From: Paraeggerthella hominis
GTDB taxonomy: Bacteria > Actinomycetota > Coriobacteriia > Coriobacteriales > Eggerthellaceae
Direction: 5' to 3'
Assembly: GCF_021044775.1 (NCBI RefSeq)
Contig: NZ_JAJNOQ010000011.1
Location: 32,232-96,231, forward strand
Length of the DNA stretch: 64,000 nucleotides
Within the stretch, counting starts at the first letter, position 1; each line of letters begins with the position of its first letter. The position numbers and the translations under genes were made by a program. Below the pieces are notes generated by a model, which worked only from the letters and a program-made list of their open reading frames with translations, was not told where the DNA came from and did not search any database. Positions 1 through 8,600 of this stretch are shown here, piece after piece.

Positions 1-312
1 GTATCGCACGGCAAGAACCGCCCCGATTTCCACGAGCGCATCGATTGGCTGAAACGCCATCATCTGGAAAGGCTCGACGAAACCGTCGGCATCATCGAGC
101 GCGAGCCGGGCCTGCTGGGCCAGCAGGTGGTGCGGCGCATTCGCTGGAACGTGCCGCACGAGCGCTGGGACGACATCTCGCTCATGCAGCGCTGGTGCAT
201 CCTCATGGAGGGCATCGCCATCCTCGACCACCTCGCCGCCACCGGACGTGTGACGCGATCGAAGGACGGCGACGCCCGCAACGTCTACTTCCCTGCTGCG
301 ATCAGCTCCTGA
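1..312 (+). CDS. MBL-fold metallo-hydrolase, C-terminal part (partial)
   Basis: The reading frame is open from the first base and ends at a TGA at 310-312, giving about 103 residues of a C-terminus. It reads ...HERIDWLKRHHLERLD..., then IIEREPGLLGQQV and ILMEGIAILDHLAATGRV. This pattern matches the winged-helix tail that follows the beta-lactamase fold in LACTB2/hydroxyacylglutathione-hydrolase-like proteins (family knowledge). The metal-binding HxHxDH part lies outside the window, so the substrate cannot be judged. The last 28 bases overlap the convergent acyl-CoA ligase gene. Confidence 0.7.
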   Translation, partial: VSHGKNRPDFHERIDWLKRHHLERLDETVGIIEREPGLLGQQVVRRIRWNVPHERWDDISLMQRWCILMEGIAILDHLAATGRVTRSKDGDARNVYFPAAISS

Positions 313-1976
313 GCCATTTCGCGCAGCTTGAACTTCTGCACCTTCATGGACGGCGTCATGGGGAAGTCATCCACGAAGAACACGTGCTTGGGCACCTTGT
401 AACGCGCGATGCGCGGGATGGCGTAGGCGCGCACGTCCTCTTCGGTCATGTTCTCGTAACCGGGGCGCACGCGAACGAACGCGCCCACCAGCTCGCCGAG
501 CTTCTTGTCGGGAATGCCCACCACCTGCGCATCGAGCACGCCGGGCATGGTGAGCAGGAAGTTCTCCACCTCAAGCGGATAGACGTTCTCGCCGCCGCGG
601 ATGATCATGTCCTTGACGCGTCCGGTCACGCGGTAGTAGCCGTCTTCGTCAAGGGTTCCCAGGTCGCCCGAATGAAGGTAGCCGTCCGCGTCGATGGCGC
701 GCGCCGTTTCCTCGGGCATCTTGTAGTAGCCCTTCATGACGTTGTAGCCCTTGCAGCACAGCTCGCCCGGCTGCCCGACGCCGCACTCCTCGCCGGTTTC
801 GGGATCGACGATCTTCACCAGCACGGGCGGATGCTTGCGCCCTACCGTCTCGCACTTGTGCACGATGTCGTCGTCGGCGCTGGTCTGCGTGAACACGGGA
901 CTCGTCTCGGTCAAGCCGTAGCAGATGGTGATCTCCTTCACGAACATGCGGTCCATGACCTCGCGCATGGTTTCGGGCGGGCACGGGCTGCCCGCCATGA
1001 TGCCCGTACGCAAGCTGGTCAGGTCGAAGGAATCGAAATCGGGGTGGTTCAGCTCGGCGATGAACATGGTGGGCACGCCGTACAGCGCGGTGGCGCGCTC
1101 CTTGTGGACGGCCTGCAGCACCAGCCCCGCGTCGAACTCCTCCACGATGATCATGGTGGAGCGATGCGTGAGGTTGGCCATCACGCCCAGCACGCAGCCG
1201 AAGCAATGGAAGAACGGCACCGGCAGCGTCACGCGGTCCTCGGGGCCGAGCTTCTGGCCTTCGCCGATGTAGAAGCCGTTGTTCAGGATGTTGCGATGCG
1301 TGAGCATGACGCCCTTGGGGAAGCCCGTCGTGCCGGAGGTGTACTGCATCATGACCACGTCGTTGTTGTCGAAGTGCTTCTCCGCCTCTTCGAGCGCGCT
1401 TTCGGGCACGTGCTGCCCCAGCAAGATGAGCTCGGGCACGCTGTAGCAGCCGCGATGCTTCTCCGGTCCCATGTAGATGATGTTCTTGAGGAACGGATAG
1501 TTCTCGGTTTCCAGGTGCCCGCGCTGCTGCGTGAGCGTTTCGGGCACCAGGTCGCGGATGATCTTGAGGTAGTCGACGTCGCGGTACGCATCGATCACGC
1601 ACAGCGCCTTCATGTCGGACTGCTTCAGCACGTAGTCCAGCTCATGGCTTTTGTACACGGGGTTCACCGTGACCATGACCACGCCGATCTTGGCAGTTGC
1701 GTACATGAACGTCAGCCAGTCGGGAATGTTGCGGGCCCAGACGCCCAGGTGATCGCCCGGCTCCATGCCGATGGCCAGCAGGCCGCGCGCCAGGTTGTCC
1801 GTGCGCTCGTCGAAATCCTTGTACGTCCAGCGCAGGGAGCGGTCCGGGTACACGACGAACTCGTGGTCGGGGTCGATGGCCACCTGGTCGCGGAAATAGC
1901 GGCTGATGGTCTTTTCGGAATGCAAGGGATAATCCGCAGAGCCGGCAAGGGCTTCGGATGCAATGGGTTCAGGCAT
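285..1976 (-). CDS. AMP-binding acyl-CoA synthetase (ligase)
   Basis: About 563 residues of the ANL superfamily, which adenylates a carboxylic acid and transfers it to CoA. Visible motifs: the phosphate-binding loop TSGTTGFPKG near residue 213, YGLTETSP in the middle, HSGDLG, and a C-terminal PSMKVQKFKLRE carrying the adenylation lysine. Length is normal for FadD/CaiC-like medium- or long-chain ligases. The ATG at 1976 is chosen because AAGGAAG lies 8 nt before it; a GTG 9 nt further upstream is the alternative. The gene follows the cupin/XRE regulator (gap 51 nt) on the same strand, and the fix genes lie nearby, so a role in feeding an acyl-CoA redox pathway is inferred. Substrate is not determinable. 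Confidence 0.9.
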   Translation of the reverse strand: MPEPIASEALAGSADYPLHSEKTISRYFRDQVAIDPDHEFVVYPDRSLRWTYKDFDERTDNLARGLLAIGMEPGDHLGVWARNIPDWLTFMYATAKIGVVMVTVNPVYKSHELDYVLKQSDMKALCVIDAYRDVDYLKIIRDLVPETLTQQRGHLETENYPFLKNIIYMGPEKHRGCYSVPELILLGQHVPESALEEAEKHFDNNDVVMMQYTSGTTGFPKGVMLTHRNILNNGFYIGEGQKLGPEDRVTLPVPFFHCFGCVLGVMANLTHRSTMIIVEEFDAGLVLQAVHKERATALYGVPTMFIAELNHPDFDSFDLTSLRTGIMAGSPCPPETMREVMDRMFVKEITICYGLTETSPVFTQTSADDDIVHKCETVGRKHPPVLVKIVDPETGEECGVGQPGELCCKGYNVMKGYYKMPEETARAIDADGYLHSGDLGTLDEDGYYRVTGRVKDMIIRGGENVYPLEVENFLLTMPGVLDAQVVGIPDKKLGELVGAFVRVRPGYENMTEEDVRAYAIPRIARYKVPKHVFFVDDFPMTPSMKVQKFKLREMAQELIAAGK

Positions 1977-2027
1977 GCAGGTCACTTCCTTGTTGTAAAT
2001 CGAGCACGGGCAGCGAAGGCGGCGGGC

Positions 2028-2606
2028 CTACAGCGGCGTGTACACGACGGCGAGGAACTTGGCGTTCTGCCCGTCGTGCGCGCGCACCTGGTGAGGCACG
2101 ATAGAGTCGTAGTAGATGCTCTCGCCGGGATGCAGCACGTAGACTTCCTTGCCGTACTCGATCTCGATGCAGCCTTCCATGCCAAACAGCCATTCCTCCC
2201 CTTCGTGGCCGACCAGCTCATGGTCGGTCTCGCCGGAGGGCGTGACGGTGATGACGAAGGGATCCATGTGACGCGACGGACGCCCCGCCGCCAAGCTGAA
2301 GTAGCTCAAATCGCCGGCATCGCTGGCCGTTTGGAGCGACTTCACGCGCTCGACCTCGATCATCTGCTCGCGATCGATGTACGCCGGGCCCAAGTTCTCG
2401 TCATCGTCCATGAGCGTGCCCAAGCGAACGCCCAGCGCGCGGGTGATTTTGATGAGCGGAGCAAGCGAGGGCGGCAGCTTTCCAGCCTCAAGACCTTCGA
2501 CGATCTCAACGTCGCAGCTGCAACGATCCGCCAGGTCCTGCACGGACAGGTGATGCGCCTCGCGCAGCGTCGTGATCTTGTTTCCCAGCTTGTTCTCATC
2601 CATCAT
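2028..2606 (-). CDS. XRE-family regulator with C-terminal cupin domain
   Basis: 192 residues. An N-terminal helix-turn-helix (about residues 10-66, with LSVQDLADRCSCDVEIVEGLE) is followed by a cupin barrel (about 115-190, with LVGHEGEEWLFGMEG and YVLHPGESIYYDS). Such HTH-cupin proteins are one-component regulators that sense small ligands (family knowledge). It is transcribed just before the acyl-CoA ligase and probably controls it, perhaps in response to the acid or its CoA ester (inference). GAGAGGAAGC precedes the start; the first two codons are both ATG. A small palindrome lies 26 bp upstream of the start. Confidence 0.85.
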   Translation of the reverse strand: MMDENKLGNKITTLREAHHLSVQDLADRCSCDVEIVEGLEAGKLPPSLAPLIKITRALGVRLGTLMDDDENLGPAYIDREQMIEVERVKSLQTASDAGDLSYFSLAAGRPSRHMDPFVITVTPSGETDHELVGHEGEEWLFGMEGCIEIEYGKEVYVLHPGESIYYDSIVPHQVRAHDGQNAKFLAVVYTPL

Positions 2607-2631
2607 GCCAGCTTCCTCTCTTCATGATCGT

Positions 2632-2645
2632 TTTACCAAGGTAAA
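2632..2645 (-). promoter_or_regulatory. Candidate operator upstream of the HTH-cupin gene
   Basis: TTTACC-AA-GGTAAA, a perfect 6-bp inverted repeat with a 2-bp spacer, centred about 33 bp before the start codon of the HTH-cupin gene. Position and symmetry fit an autoregulatory operator. No clear -35/-10 pair could be fixed, so this is inference from symmetry alone. Confidence 0.4.
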
Positions 2646-2836
2646 TGGTAGCCTATGATTCGCTCTCAACCAATCGCGAAATAGGTTTTACGGAAGAACG
2701 GACATGCAAAACGGTTTAGCGTCGCAAGCGTCACGGGTCCCGCGCGCGACGCGAGCTCAAAAACTTGGGCGCGGATGGGAGCCGCCATGTTACAGAGAGC
2801 TTGCGAAACGCATGGCGCACGCGGCGCATCGTGAAA

Positions 2837-2861
2837 AAGCCGCCCCTGAAAAGGGCGGCTT
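2837..2861 (-). terminator. Terminator of the DUF1269 gene
   Basis: AAGCCGCCC and GGGCGGCTT form a 9-bp stem with a 7-nt loop. Read on the minus strand the stem is followed by TTTTTC, 26 bp after the stop of the DUF1269 gene. Confidence 0.85.
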
Positions 2862-2887
2862 CGCGTAGTGCGGAACCAGAGCGGAGC

Positions 2888-3376
2888 CTAGTTCTTGAAC
2901 AAGGCGTGCTTGAGCTCTTCCTCGTCTTTGATGGAGAGCGACGTTTGCAGCACGTCGCCGCCGAAGGGCCTGATGGCCTCGACGAACTTGTCGGTGGTCA
3001 TGCCGCCGACCACCATGAACACGGCGGCGCTGTCGTCGACGGAAAGCAGGTTGCGCACGCGATCCTGGAAATCCTTGTCTACGCCGTGCTTGACAATAGC
3101 GCCGGTCAAGGCGCCGATGCCGGCTCCGATAGCCGCGCCGAACACGGGCACGAAGAAGAGCACTCCGAACAGAACGCCCCAGAACAAGCCCCATACCGCA
3201 GACGTGCCTATTTTGGAATCGGGAGTGACCACGTCGTACTTGCCATCGGCGCGGCGGGCGACCACCGCCACGGACTGCAAGCTCACGATAAGGTTCTTGT
3301 CGAGATCGAGAATCTTCTGGTAAGCGGATTTCGCCTCCATCTCGCTCGGATACCCGAGCACAACGAGCGTACTCAT
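2888..3376 (-). CDS. DUF1269 family protein with glycine-zipper membrane segment
   Basis: 162 residues. The start MSTLVVLGYPSEMEAKSAY, the central hydrophobic Gly/Ala-rich stretch (about residues 58-95, FGAAIGAGIGALTGAIV) and the end with GGDVLQTSLS are typical of DUF1269 proteins, whose function is not established. The first 55 residues and the C-terminal 60 are soluble, so the protein probably sits in the membrane through one glycine-zipper hairpin. AAGGAG is 8 nt before the ATG. It is flanked by terminators on both sides and is probably monocistronic. Confidence 0.8.
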   Translation of the reverse strand: MSTLVVLGYPSEMEAKSAYQKILDLDKNLIVSLQSVAVVARRADGKYDVVTPDSKIGTSAVWGLFWGVLFGVLFFVPVFGAAIGAGIGALTGAIVKHGVDKDFQDRVRNLLSVDDSAAVFMVVGGMTTDKFVEAIRPFGGDVLQTSLSIKDEEELKHALFKN

Positions 3377-3561
3377 GCTTGATGCTCCTTTCTCTGGCTT
3401 TCATCGAGCCCTCACTGTACGCGCATGCGGCACCGCAGCAGCGAACGCTTCGGCTTTGGCACCCGTTCGGAACCGTTGCGAAACGTCGCCGAAACCAGCT
3501 GCGCGCCTGCGATCGTCCTTCCCCTCCCTATCGCGCTTGCACCGCGCGAAGCCGAAAAGCA

Positions 3562-3592
3562 ACCGGGCCGCAGCGCGATGCTGCGGCCCGGT
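3562..3592 (-). terminator. Terminator of the fixABCX operon
   Basis: A perfect 12-bp stem (ACCGGGCCGCAG / CTGCGGCCCGGT) with a 7-nt loop, 42 bp after the fixX stop; on the minus strand it is followed by TGCTTTTCGG. It separates fixX from the DUF1269 gene. Confidence 0.8.
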
Positions 3593-3633
3593 CAGGCGAA
3601 ACGATACGGGGATCGGAGCGGAGATTTCCGATC

Positions 3634-3933
3634 CTAGCCGAAGCGGTACTCCACGCCCATCGTGGGCTGGGGGTTCTCCCACTTCTTCACGATGGTCGAC
3701 CCGCAGGCTATGCGGCAGGTGCCGCACTCCAGGCAGCCGGCGTAGTCGAACGACTTCGCGCCCGACTCGTCGACCTTGTAGAGGGCCGCCGGGCACACGC
3801 GCACCAGCTTGAGGAACTCCTCGTCGTCAGGGTCGTCCACCAGCTCGATGTGGGCGTTCTCCTCGTCCACCTCGTACTTGTCGAGGGCAAGGAACTCGTC
3901 GACGTTGACGGTGATGTCAGCAATAGCACTCAT
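3634..3933 (-). CDS. fixX: FixX-type ferredoxin
   Basis: 99 residues. Cysteines at 67, 70, 73 and 77 (CLECGTCRIAC) plus Cys47 in RVCPAALYK are the FixX pattern, carrying a [4Fe-4S] cluster that docks on FixC. The ATG overlaps the fixC stop by 4 bases (ATGA), implying translational coupling. Family knowledge: FixX takes electrons from FixC and completes the FixABCX complex, which splits NADH electrons between a low-potential carrier and quinone or an acyl-CoA acceptor. It is the last gene of the operon. Confidence 0.93.
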   Translation of the reverse strand: MSAIADITVNVDEFLALDKYEVDEENAHIELVDDPDDEEFLKLVRVCPAALYKVDESGAKSFDYAGCLECGTCRIACGSTIVKKWENPQPTMGVEYRFG

Positions 3934-5231
3934 AGGGCCTTCGTCGCTCCTCTCACTTCGCGAGCGAGCTTGAACAGCCCGCGCTTCTTCACGATGGGCA
4001 TCATGCGCTTCACGAGCGGCTTCTGCGGTGCGCCGTCCACGCTGAACATGGCGTTGAAGATCTCCTTCACCATGACGGGGTAGTCGGTGAACATCGAGTC
4101 CCAGTGCTCCATGACGTGGGGCCACTTGCTGAAGGTGCGCAGGTCCTTGATAACGAACGAGTCCTCCATCTTGGCCTTGTAGGAGGACAGCCCCGCCTCG
4201 GAGACGTCGCCCTTGTCGATGGCCTCGACCGCGGCCTCGGCCGCCATGCGCCCGCTGGCCACGGCGAAGTCCATGCCGCGCACCTGGTAGCCCATGTTCA
4301 TGCACAGGCCCGCCGTCTCGCCGGCGATGACGCAGCCGTCGAAGACGTACTTCGGGATCATGTTGTAGCCGCCCTCGGGCACCATGTGGCCGGAGTGCTC
4401 GACCAGCTTCGCGCCGCGGATGATGGGCGCCACGGCCGGGTGGTTCTTGAAGTCCTCGAGCATCTGGTACACCGGGTACGGGTTCGACGCGTCGGCCGCC
4501 GTGGAGATGGTGGCCACGAGGCCCAGGCTGATCGAGTCCTTGTTGGTGTACAGGAAGCCGCCGCCCACGTTCCCGTGCGTGCAGTCGCCCACGAACAGCA
4601 TCGCCGCGCCCTCGCCCTCGGGCACGAGGAAGCGGTCCTCGATCTGGGAGGCCGGCAGCTCGAACACCTGCTTGATGCCCACGGCCATCTCGTTCGCCTT
4701 CGGGCGCGGGTTGCCCAGGCACTTCTCGGACAAAAGCGGGTTCACGCCCTCGGCCAGGATGACCACCTGCGCGGTGATCTCGTCCTCGCCCGCGCGCACG
4801 CCCACCACGCGGCCCGCCTCGTCCTTGATGAGCTCCTCCACGGCGATGCCGCAGATGTACTCGGTGCCCGCGTCCTCGGCCTTGGAGGCCAGCCACTGGT
4901 CGAACGGCGCGCGCAGGACGGCGTAGGAGTCCTTGCCTTCCTCCGCCAGTTCGTCGCTCGTGAAGTCGACGGCCATGCTCGAGCGCGCGTCCAGAAGCGC
5001 GATGCGCTCGTGGGTGATCTTGCGCTCGAGGGGCGCCTCCTGCTCGAAGTCCGGGAAGACCTCCTTGAGCGAATGCGAGTAGATCCGCCCGCCCGTCATG
5101 TTCTTGGCGCCGGCGAAGTTGCCGCGCTCGACCACGAGGACGCTCTTGCCGGCGGACGCGGCCACGTAAGCGGCCACGGCCCCGGCGCACCCGGACCCCA
5201 CGACGATGATGTCGAAATCGGTCTCAGACAC
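3930..5231 (-). CDS. fixC: FAD-dependent oxidoreductase FixC
   Basis: 433 residues, normal for FixC (ETF-quinone oxidoreductase-like). The N-terminal dinucleotide-binding loop VVGSGCAGA sits at residues 10-18, and GETAGLCMNMGYQVRGMDFA near residue 308 contacts FAD. The start is a GTG with GAAAGGA about 8 nt before it. The gap to fixB is 137 nt, wider than the other gaps in the operon. The protein is expected at the inner face of the membrane, passing electrons from the FixAB flavoprotein to FixX and the membrane pool. Confidence 0.93.
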   Translation of the reverse strand: MSETDFDIIVVGSGCAGAVAAYVAASAGKSVLVVERGNFAGAKNMTGGRIYSHSLKEVFPDFEQEAPLERKITHERIALLDARSSMAVDFTSDELAEEGKDSYAVLRAPFDQWLASKAEDAGTEYICGIAVEELIKDEAGRVVGVRAGEDEITAQVVILAEGVNPLLSEKCLGNPRPKANEMAVGIKQVFELPASQIEDRFLVPEGEGAAMLFVGDCTHGNVGGGFLYTNKDSISLGLVATISTAADASNPYPVYQMLEDFKNHPAVAPIIRGAKLVEHSGHMVPEGGYNMIPKYVFDGCVIAGETAGLCMNMGYQVRGMDFAVASGRMAAEAAVEAIDKGDVSEAGLSSYKAKMEDSFVIKDLRTFSKWPHVMEHWDSMFTDYPVMVKEIFNAMFSVDGAPQKPLVKRMMPIVKKRGLFKLAREVRGATKAL

Positions 5232-5368
5232 CTTTCATCCTTTCTCGTCTTATGAAAATCAACAACACACCAGCTTCACCGCAAAAGCCCGCTCGCTCGC
5301 CTGACCAGCAAGGTTCGAGCTTCTTGAAGCGGGAGGCCTCCATGAGCCCTCCCGCGGATCGAAGCTTT

Positions 5369-6253
5369 CTACAGTGCCGCTGTCAAAGCCGGCAGTACAT
5401 CCTTGATGTCTCCCACCAGGCCGAAGTCGCACTGCTTGAAGACCGGCGCGTTCTTGTCCTTGTTGATGGCGAACATCGTGCCGGCGCGATTGCAGCCCAC
5501 CATGTGCTGCATCTGGCCGGAAATGCCGCAAGCCACGTAGACCTTCGGCGACAGCATGAGGCCGGACACGCCAACGTAGGTCTCGGTGGGAAGCCAGTCC
5601 ACGCCCTCGGTCAGCGGACGCGAGCAACCCAGGCCGGCGCCCAGCTTTTCGCACAGCGCGCGAGCCAAGTCAAGCTCGGACTCCTCCGCGAAGCCACGGC
5701 CCGCAGCCACGACCACGTCAGCCTTACCCAGGTCAACGCCGCTCTTTTCGATGGGCTTGGAGGACACGAGCTTCACCGGATTGGCCGGGGCAACCCAGGC
5801 CACGTCCTCGACCGCGTTCGCGCCGCTTGCCTCGGCGCCTTCGAACGCGCCAGCGGAAACCGTATAGATGGCCACGTCGCCCGCAGCCTTCTGCACGCGC
5901 TCGGCCACGCCGCCGAAGTACAGGCTCTTCGCGCCGTCGGCGGCGAATTCCATGACGTCGGTGATAACGGCGGCGCCCGCATGCGCGGCCAGGCGGCCGG
6001 CGATCGTCTTCATGTGACGCGTGGGCTCGACCAGCACGACGCTCGGCTGCTCGGCGTCGAACACGGCGATCACGGTATCGGCGGCGTCGTCCAAAACGGA
6101 GCCTTCGGGTACGGACACCTTCGCCACTTTGTCGGCAACGGCAGCGGGCGCATCGCCAAAGGAAACGAGGACGACCTCATCGGCCATGGTGCGGGCTCCG
6201 GCAGCAAGCTCGCGGGCAGCGTCGGCGCGCTCGGCAATAACAAGTGCTTTCAT
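5369..6253 (-). CDS. fixB: Electron transfer flavoprotein alpha subunit FixB
   Basis: 294 residues. The C-terminal FAD-binding region is clear (about residues 225-285: YVGVSGLMLSPKVYVACGIS, then SGQMQHMVGCNRAG and AINKDKNAP). The protein is slightly shorter than many EtfA/FixB proteins (about 310-330), mainly in the N-terminal half. It follows fixA by 48 nt and pairs with it as the heterodimeric flavoprotein. Confidence 0.93.
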   Translation of the reverse strand: MKALVIAERADAARELAAGARTMADEVVLVSFGDAPAAVADKVAKVSVPEGSVLDDAADTVIAVFDAEQPSVVLVEPTRHMKTIAGRLAAHAGAAVITDVMEFAADGAKSLYFGGVAERVQKAAGDVAIYTVSAGAFEGAEASGANAVEDVAWVAPANPVKLVSSKPIEKSGVDLGKADVVVAAGRGFAEESELDLARALCEKLGAGLGCSRPLTEGVDWLPTETYVGVSGLMLSPKVYVACGISGQMQHMVGCNRAGTMFAINKDKNAPVFKQCDFGLVGDIKDVLPALTAAL

Positions 6254-6301
6254 GGGTATGCTAGCCTTTCTCTCAGACAGCGGATTATCGGAAGACGGAA
6301 C

Positions 6302-7060
6302 CTACAGGGCGGCCTTGAGGGCTGCAGCGAACTGCTCGATCGCGCCATCAGCCGAAGCGTCGAGGATCTCGAGCTTGCGGTCGGCCTGATCGGGAGCCTT
6401 GCAGGAGACAACGTCGATAGCGCCGTCGACAGCCGCCTCGGCACCGGCCACGTTCATCGGCTTCTTGCCGGCGGCCAGGATGTCCTTCATGCCGGGAATG
6501 CGGGGCAGCGCGATATCGGGAGACACGGACACAACGGCGGGCAGGGGCACCTCGACGGTTTCGACGACGTCCTCGAGCGTACGCTCGACGATGAGCGACG
6601 AGCCCTGCGCCTCGATCTTCGTGGCGCCGTTCACCACAGGAAGGCCCAGCTTCGCAGCCAGCTGCACGTCGACCTGCTGCGCGTAGTTGTCAGCGGAGCC
6701 GTCGCCGCACAGGATGAGGTCGAACGCGCCCACCTTGCCGACCAGAGCAGCCAGCGCCTCCGCCGTCGCGCGGGCATCCATGTTCGCGTATGCATCGTCG
6801 GCGGCCATGAACAGCTCGTCCACGCCGCGAGCCAGCACGTTCTTCTTCAGCTTGGAGTCGTCGATGGAAGCGGGGCCCGCCGTCATCGCAACCACCGAGG
6901 AGCCGTCGTTGGCTGCGGCCAGCTGCGCCGCGGCCTCGAGAGCGTTCAGATCGTACGTGGACACGATGCCCTTGGCCTTGGAGTAATCCAGGGAGCCGTC
7001 CGCGGACACCTGGATGTCCTGATCGTCGGGAACCACCTTGAAAGCAGCAACGATTTTCAT
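6302..7060 (-). CDS. fixA: Electron transfer flavoprotein beta subunit FixA
   Basis: 252 residues. The N-terminus MKIVAAFKVVPDDQDIQV and the adenine-nucleotide-binding region with DLILCGDGSADNYAQQVDVQ and VERTLEDVVETVEVPLPAVV are the EtfB/FixA signature. It is the first gene of fixABCX, transcribed leftward from the 7.06-7.57 kb intergenic region and divergent from the crotonase gene. In enterobacteria fixABCX is divergent from the carnitine operon caiTABCDE, so the arrangement is analogous, although only a hydratase is present here. Confidence 0.93.
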   Translation of the reverse strand: MKIVAAFKVVPDDQDIQVSADGSLDYSKAKGIVSTYDLNALEAAAQLAAANDGSSVVAMTAGPASIDDSKLKKNVLARGVDELFMAADDAYANMDARATAEALAALVGKVGAFDLILCGDGSADNYAQQVDVQLAAKLGLPVVNGATKIEAQGSSLIVERTLEDVVETVEVPLPAVVSVSPDIALPRIPGMKDILAAGKKPMNVAGAEAAVDGAIDVVSCKAPDQADRKLEILDASADGAIEQFAAALKAAL

Positions 7061-7574
7061 CCTGTACCTTTCCCTTCTCGTTTGCCTTTATAAAGCGTTC
7101 GGACGCGACCCGCCGTCTTCGAGGGGAACATGCGGCGGATTCGGCGCGTTGAGAGCAGTTTGCACCGCTCGCCGCGCGGCGTCATCGCAAGATCGCCGTG
7201 AAAGCATCATTACTTACAATTTGACTATGCCTGCGCGCCCGTCCGCGCAGGTTCCATCGCCCGCGCGGCGCCACGGCGCAACGCCGCGCCCCCGCCGTGG
7301 GAAGCACTGCGCAAACGCGTTTCATAGCCCCTGATCAATGGCATCATTACGTATCCCTACTACTTTTTTTGCGATGCACCGATTTTTAAGTATCGCCGAA
7401 TTACCATGCGCCTTGCGATGCAACGGCATAGCTGCGATCGCTAGTATTCAGGGCAGTTGTTCGAGCGAGTAAAACACGACGGCGGCACGCTGCAATCGAG
7501 CCGAATCACGTGCGGAACATCGCTCGGCGCCACGCGCGGCTTCGCGCGAAATCGCAACCAGTCAAGGAGGAGCA
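7061..7574 (+). other. Divergent intergenic region fixA / crotonase
   Basis: 514 bp with no credible gene. It must hold promoters for both directions but no convincing -35/-10 pair was found. Two direct repeats stand out: GCATCATTAC at 7204-7213 and 7342-7351, and TTGCGATGCA at 7370-7379 and 7413-7422 (43 bp apart, about four helical turns). AT content is locally higher (7330-7410) than in the neighbouring genes. Confidence 0.5.
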
Positions 7575-8360
7575 ATGGCAGATTACTATGGTACCGACAC
7601 CGTCGTATCCGAACTTCGCGAGGACGGTCTGCTGATCATCCGCATCAACCGCCCCGACGTGGCGAACGCCCTTAACGGCGTCACCTCCAAGGCCATGGAG
7701 AACATCATGAACAACGCCGAGACCGATCCCGCCGTGCGCGCGATCATCGTCACCGGCACGGGCAAGGTGTTCTGCGCGGGCGAGGATCTTTCCGAGCTGA
7801 GCGAAGGCGGCGAGTGCCAGACCGTGACCGAGCATGGCTTCGGCGGCCTGACCGCGCGCCTGTGCTCCAAGCCCGTCATCGCCGCATGCAACGGCTCCGC
7901 GGCCGGCGGCGGCATGGAAATCGCCTTGTCCTGCGACATGGTGGTTGCCGCCGAGAACGCCAAGTTCGGCTGCACCGAGGTTGGCCTGGGCATCATCGCT
8001 TCCACGGGCGGCATCGTGCGCCTGGCGCGCGACATCAACCGCAAGGATTGCATGGAGCTTCTGCTGACCGGCAAGAAGATCAAGGCTCCCGAGGCCAAGG
8101 CTCTCGGCCTGATCAACTACGTCGTGCCGGCCGAAGAGGTCATGGACCGCGCTATCGCGCTGGCCGAAGAGTGCCTGAAGAACGCCCCCCTCGCCCTCAA
8201 GTGGACGAAGAACATCGTGCACGCCGCCGACCAGATGTCCGAAGAGGATGCCATGCGCTACTCCGACGCCGCGTACCGCTTCCTGGAGAAGACCGCCGAC
8301 GGCATCGAAGGCCCGGCCGCTTTCGTCGAGAAGCGCACGCCGGTTTGGCAGGGCAAGTAA
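7575..8360 (+). CDS. Enoyl-CoA hydratase/isomerase family protein (CaiD-like)
   Basis: 261 residues, the usual crotonase length. Motifs: FCAGEDLSEL near residue 60 and ACNGSAAGGGMEIALSCDM near 103-121, which together build the oxyanion hole, then FGCTEVGLGIIASTGG, whose Glu aligns with the first catalytic acid of hydratases. Family knowledge: hydration/dehydration or double-bond shift of an enoyl-CoA. A strong AAGGAGGAGC lies 3 nt before the ATG. Divergence from fixABCX suggests it works on the acyl-CoA oxidised or reduced through that complex; crotonobetainyl-CoA is one possibility but cannot be shown from sequence. Confidence 0.88.
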   Translation: MADYYGTDTVVSELREDGLLIIRINRPDVANALNGVTSKAMENIMNNAETDPAVRAIIVTGTGKVFCAGEDLSELSEGGECQTVTEHGFGGLTARLCSKPVIAACNGSAAGGGMEIALSCDMVVAAENAKFGCTEVGLGIIASTGGIVRLARDINRKDCMELLLTGKKIKAPEAKALGLINYVVPAEEVMDRAIALAEECLKNAPLALKWTKNIVHAADQMSEEDAMRYSDAAYRFLEKTADGIEGPAAFVEKRTPVWQGK

Positions 8361-8414
8361 CTCCCCTTTTTCAATCCACTCGGTCCGCGCGGGCATTCGC
8401 GCGGCCATTCGCCA

Positions 8415-8445
8415 CGTGCCCGGACTGCGCAGCCCGGGCACGTTT
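8415..8445 (+). terminator. Terminator after the crotonase gene
   Basis: CGTGCCCGG / CCGGGCACG, a 9-bp stem whose interior (CTGCGCAG) is itself self-complementary, followed by TTTC. It lies 55 bp after the stop. The short T-run makes it moderate. Confidence 0.65.
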
Positions 8446-8600
8446 CATTGGCGGGACGGAGCAAGACGAACGAAACGACCGAAGCGCCAGGGCGGGCAAC
8501 GGGCGCGCCGCGAGGCGACCGGACGACTACTGGGGCGACGCTTCCTTCGCCCTGTCCTCGCCTCGCCGTCACGCGCCGCCGGGCGCCGGGCGCCGTCAGC

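Noticed and set aside
45..2627. An 860-codon plus-strand frame opposite the acyl-CoA ligase and the HTH-cupin gene
   Set aside because: Low-complexity His/Arg/Ala-rich product and full overlap with two clear genes.
3634..5190. A 518-codon frame that would fuse a fixC shadow to fixX
   Set aside because: Its first 419 codons are out of frame with fixC; fixX begins at the ATG at 3933 overlapping the fixC stop.
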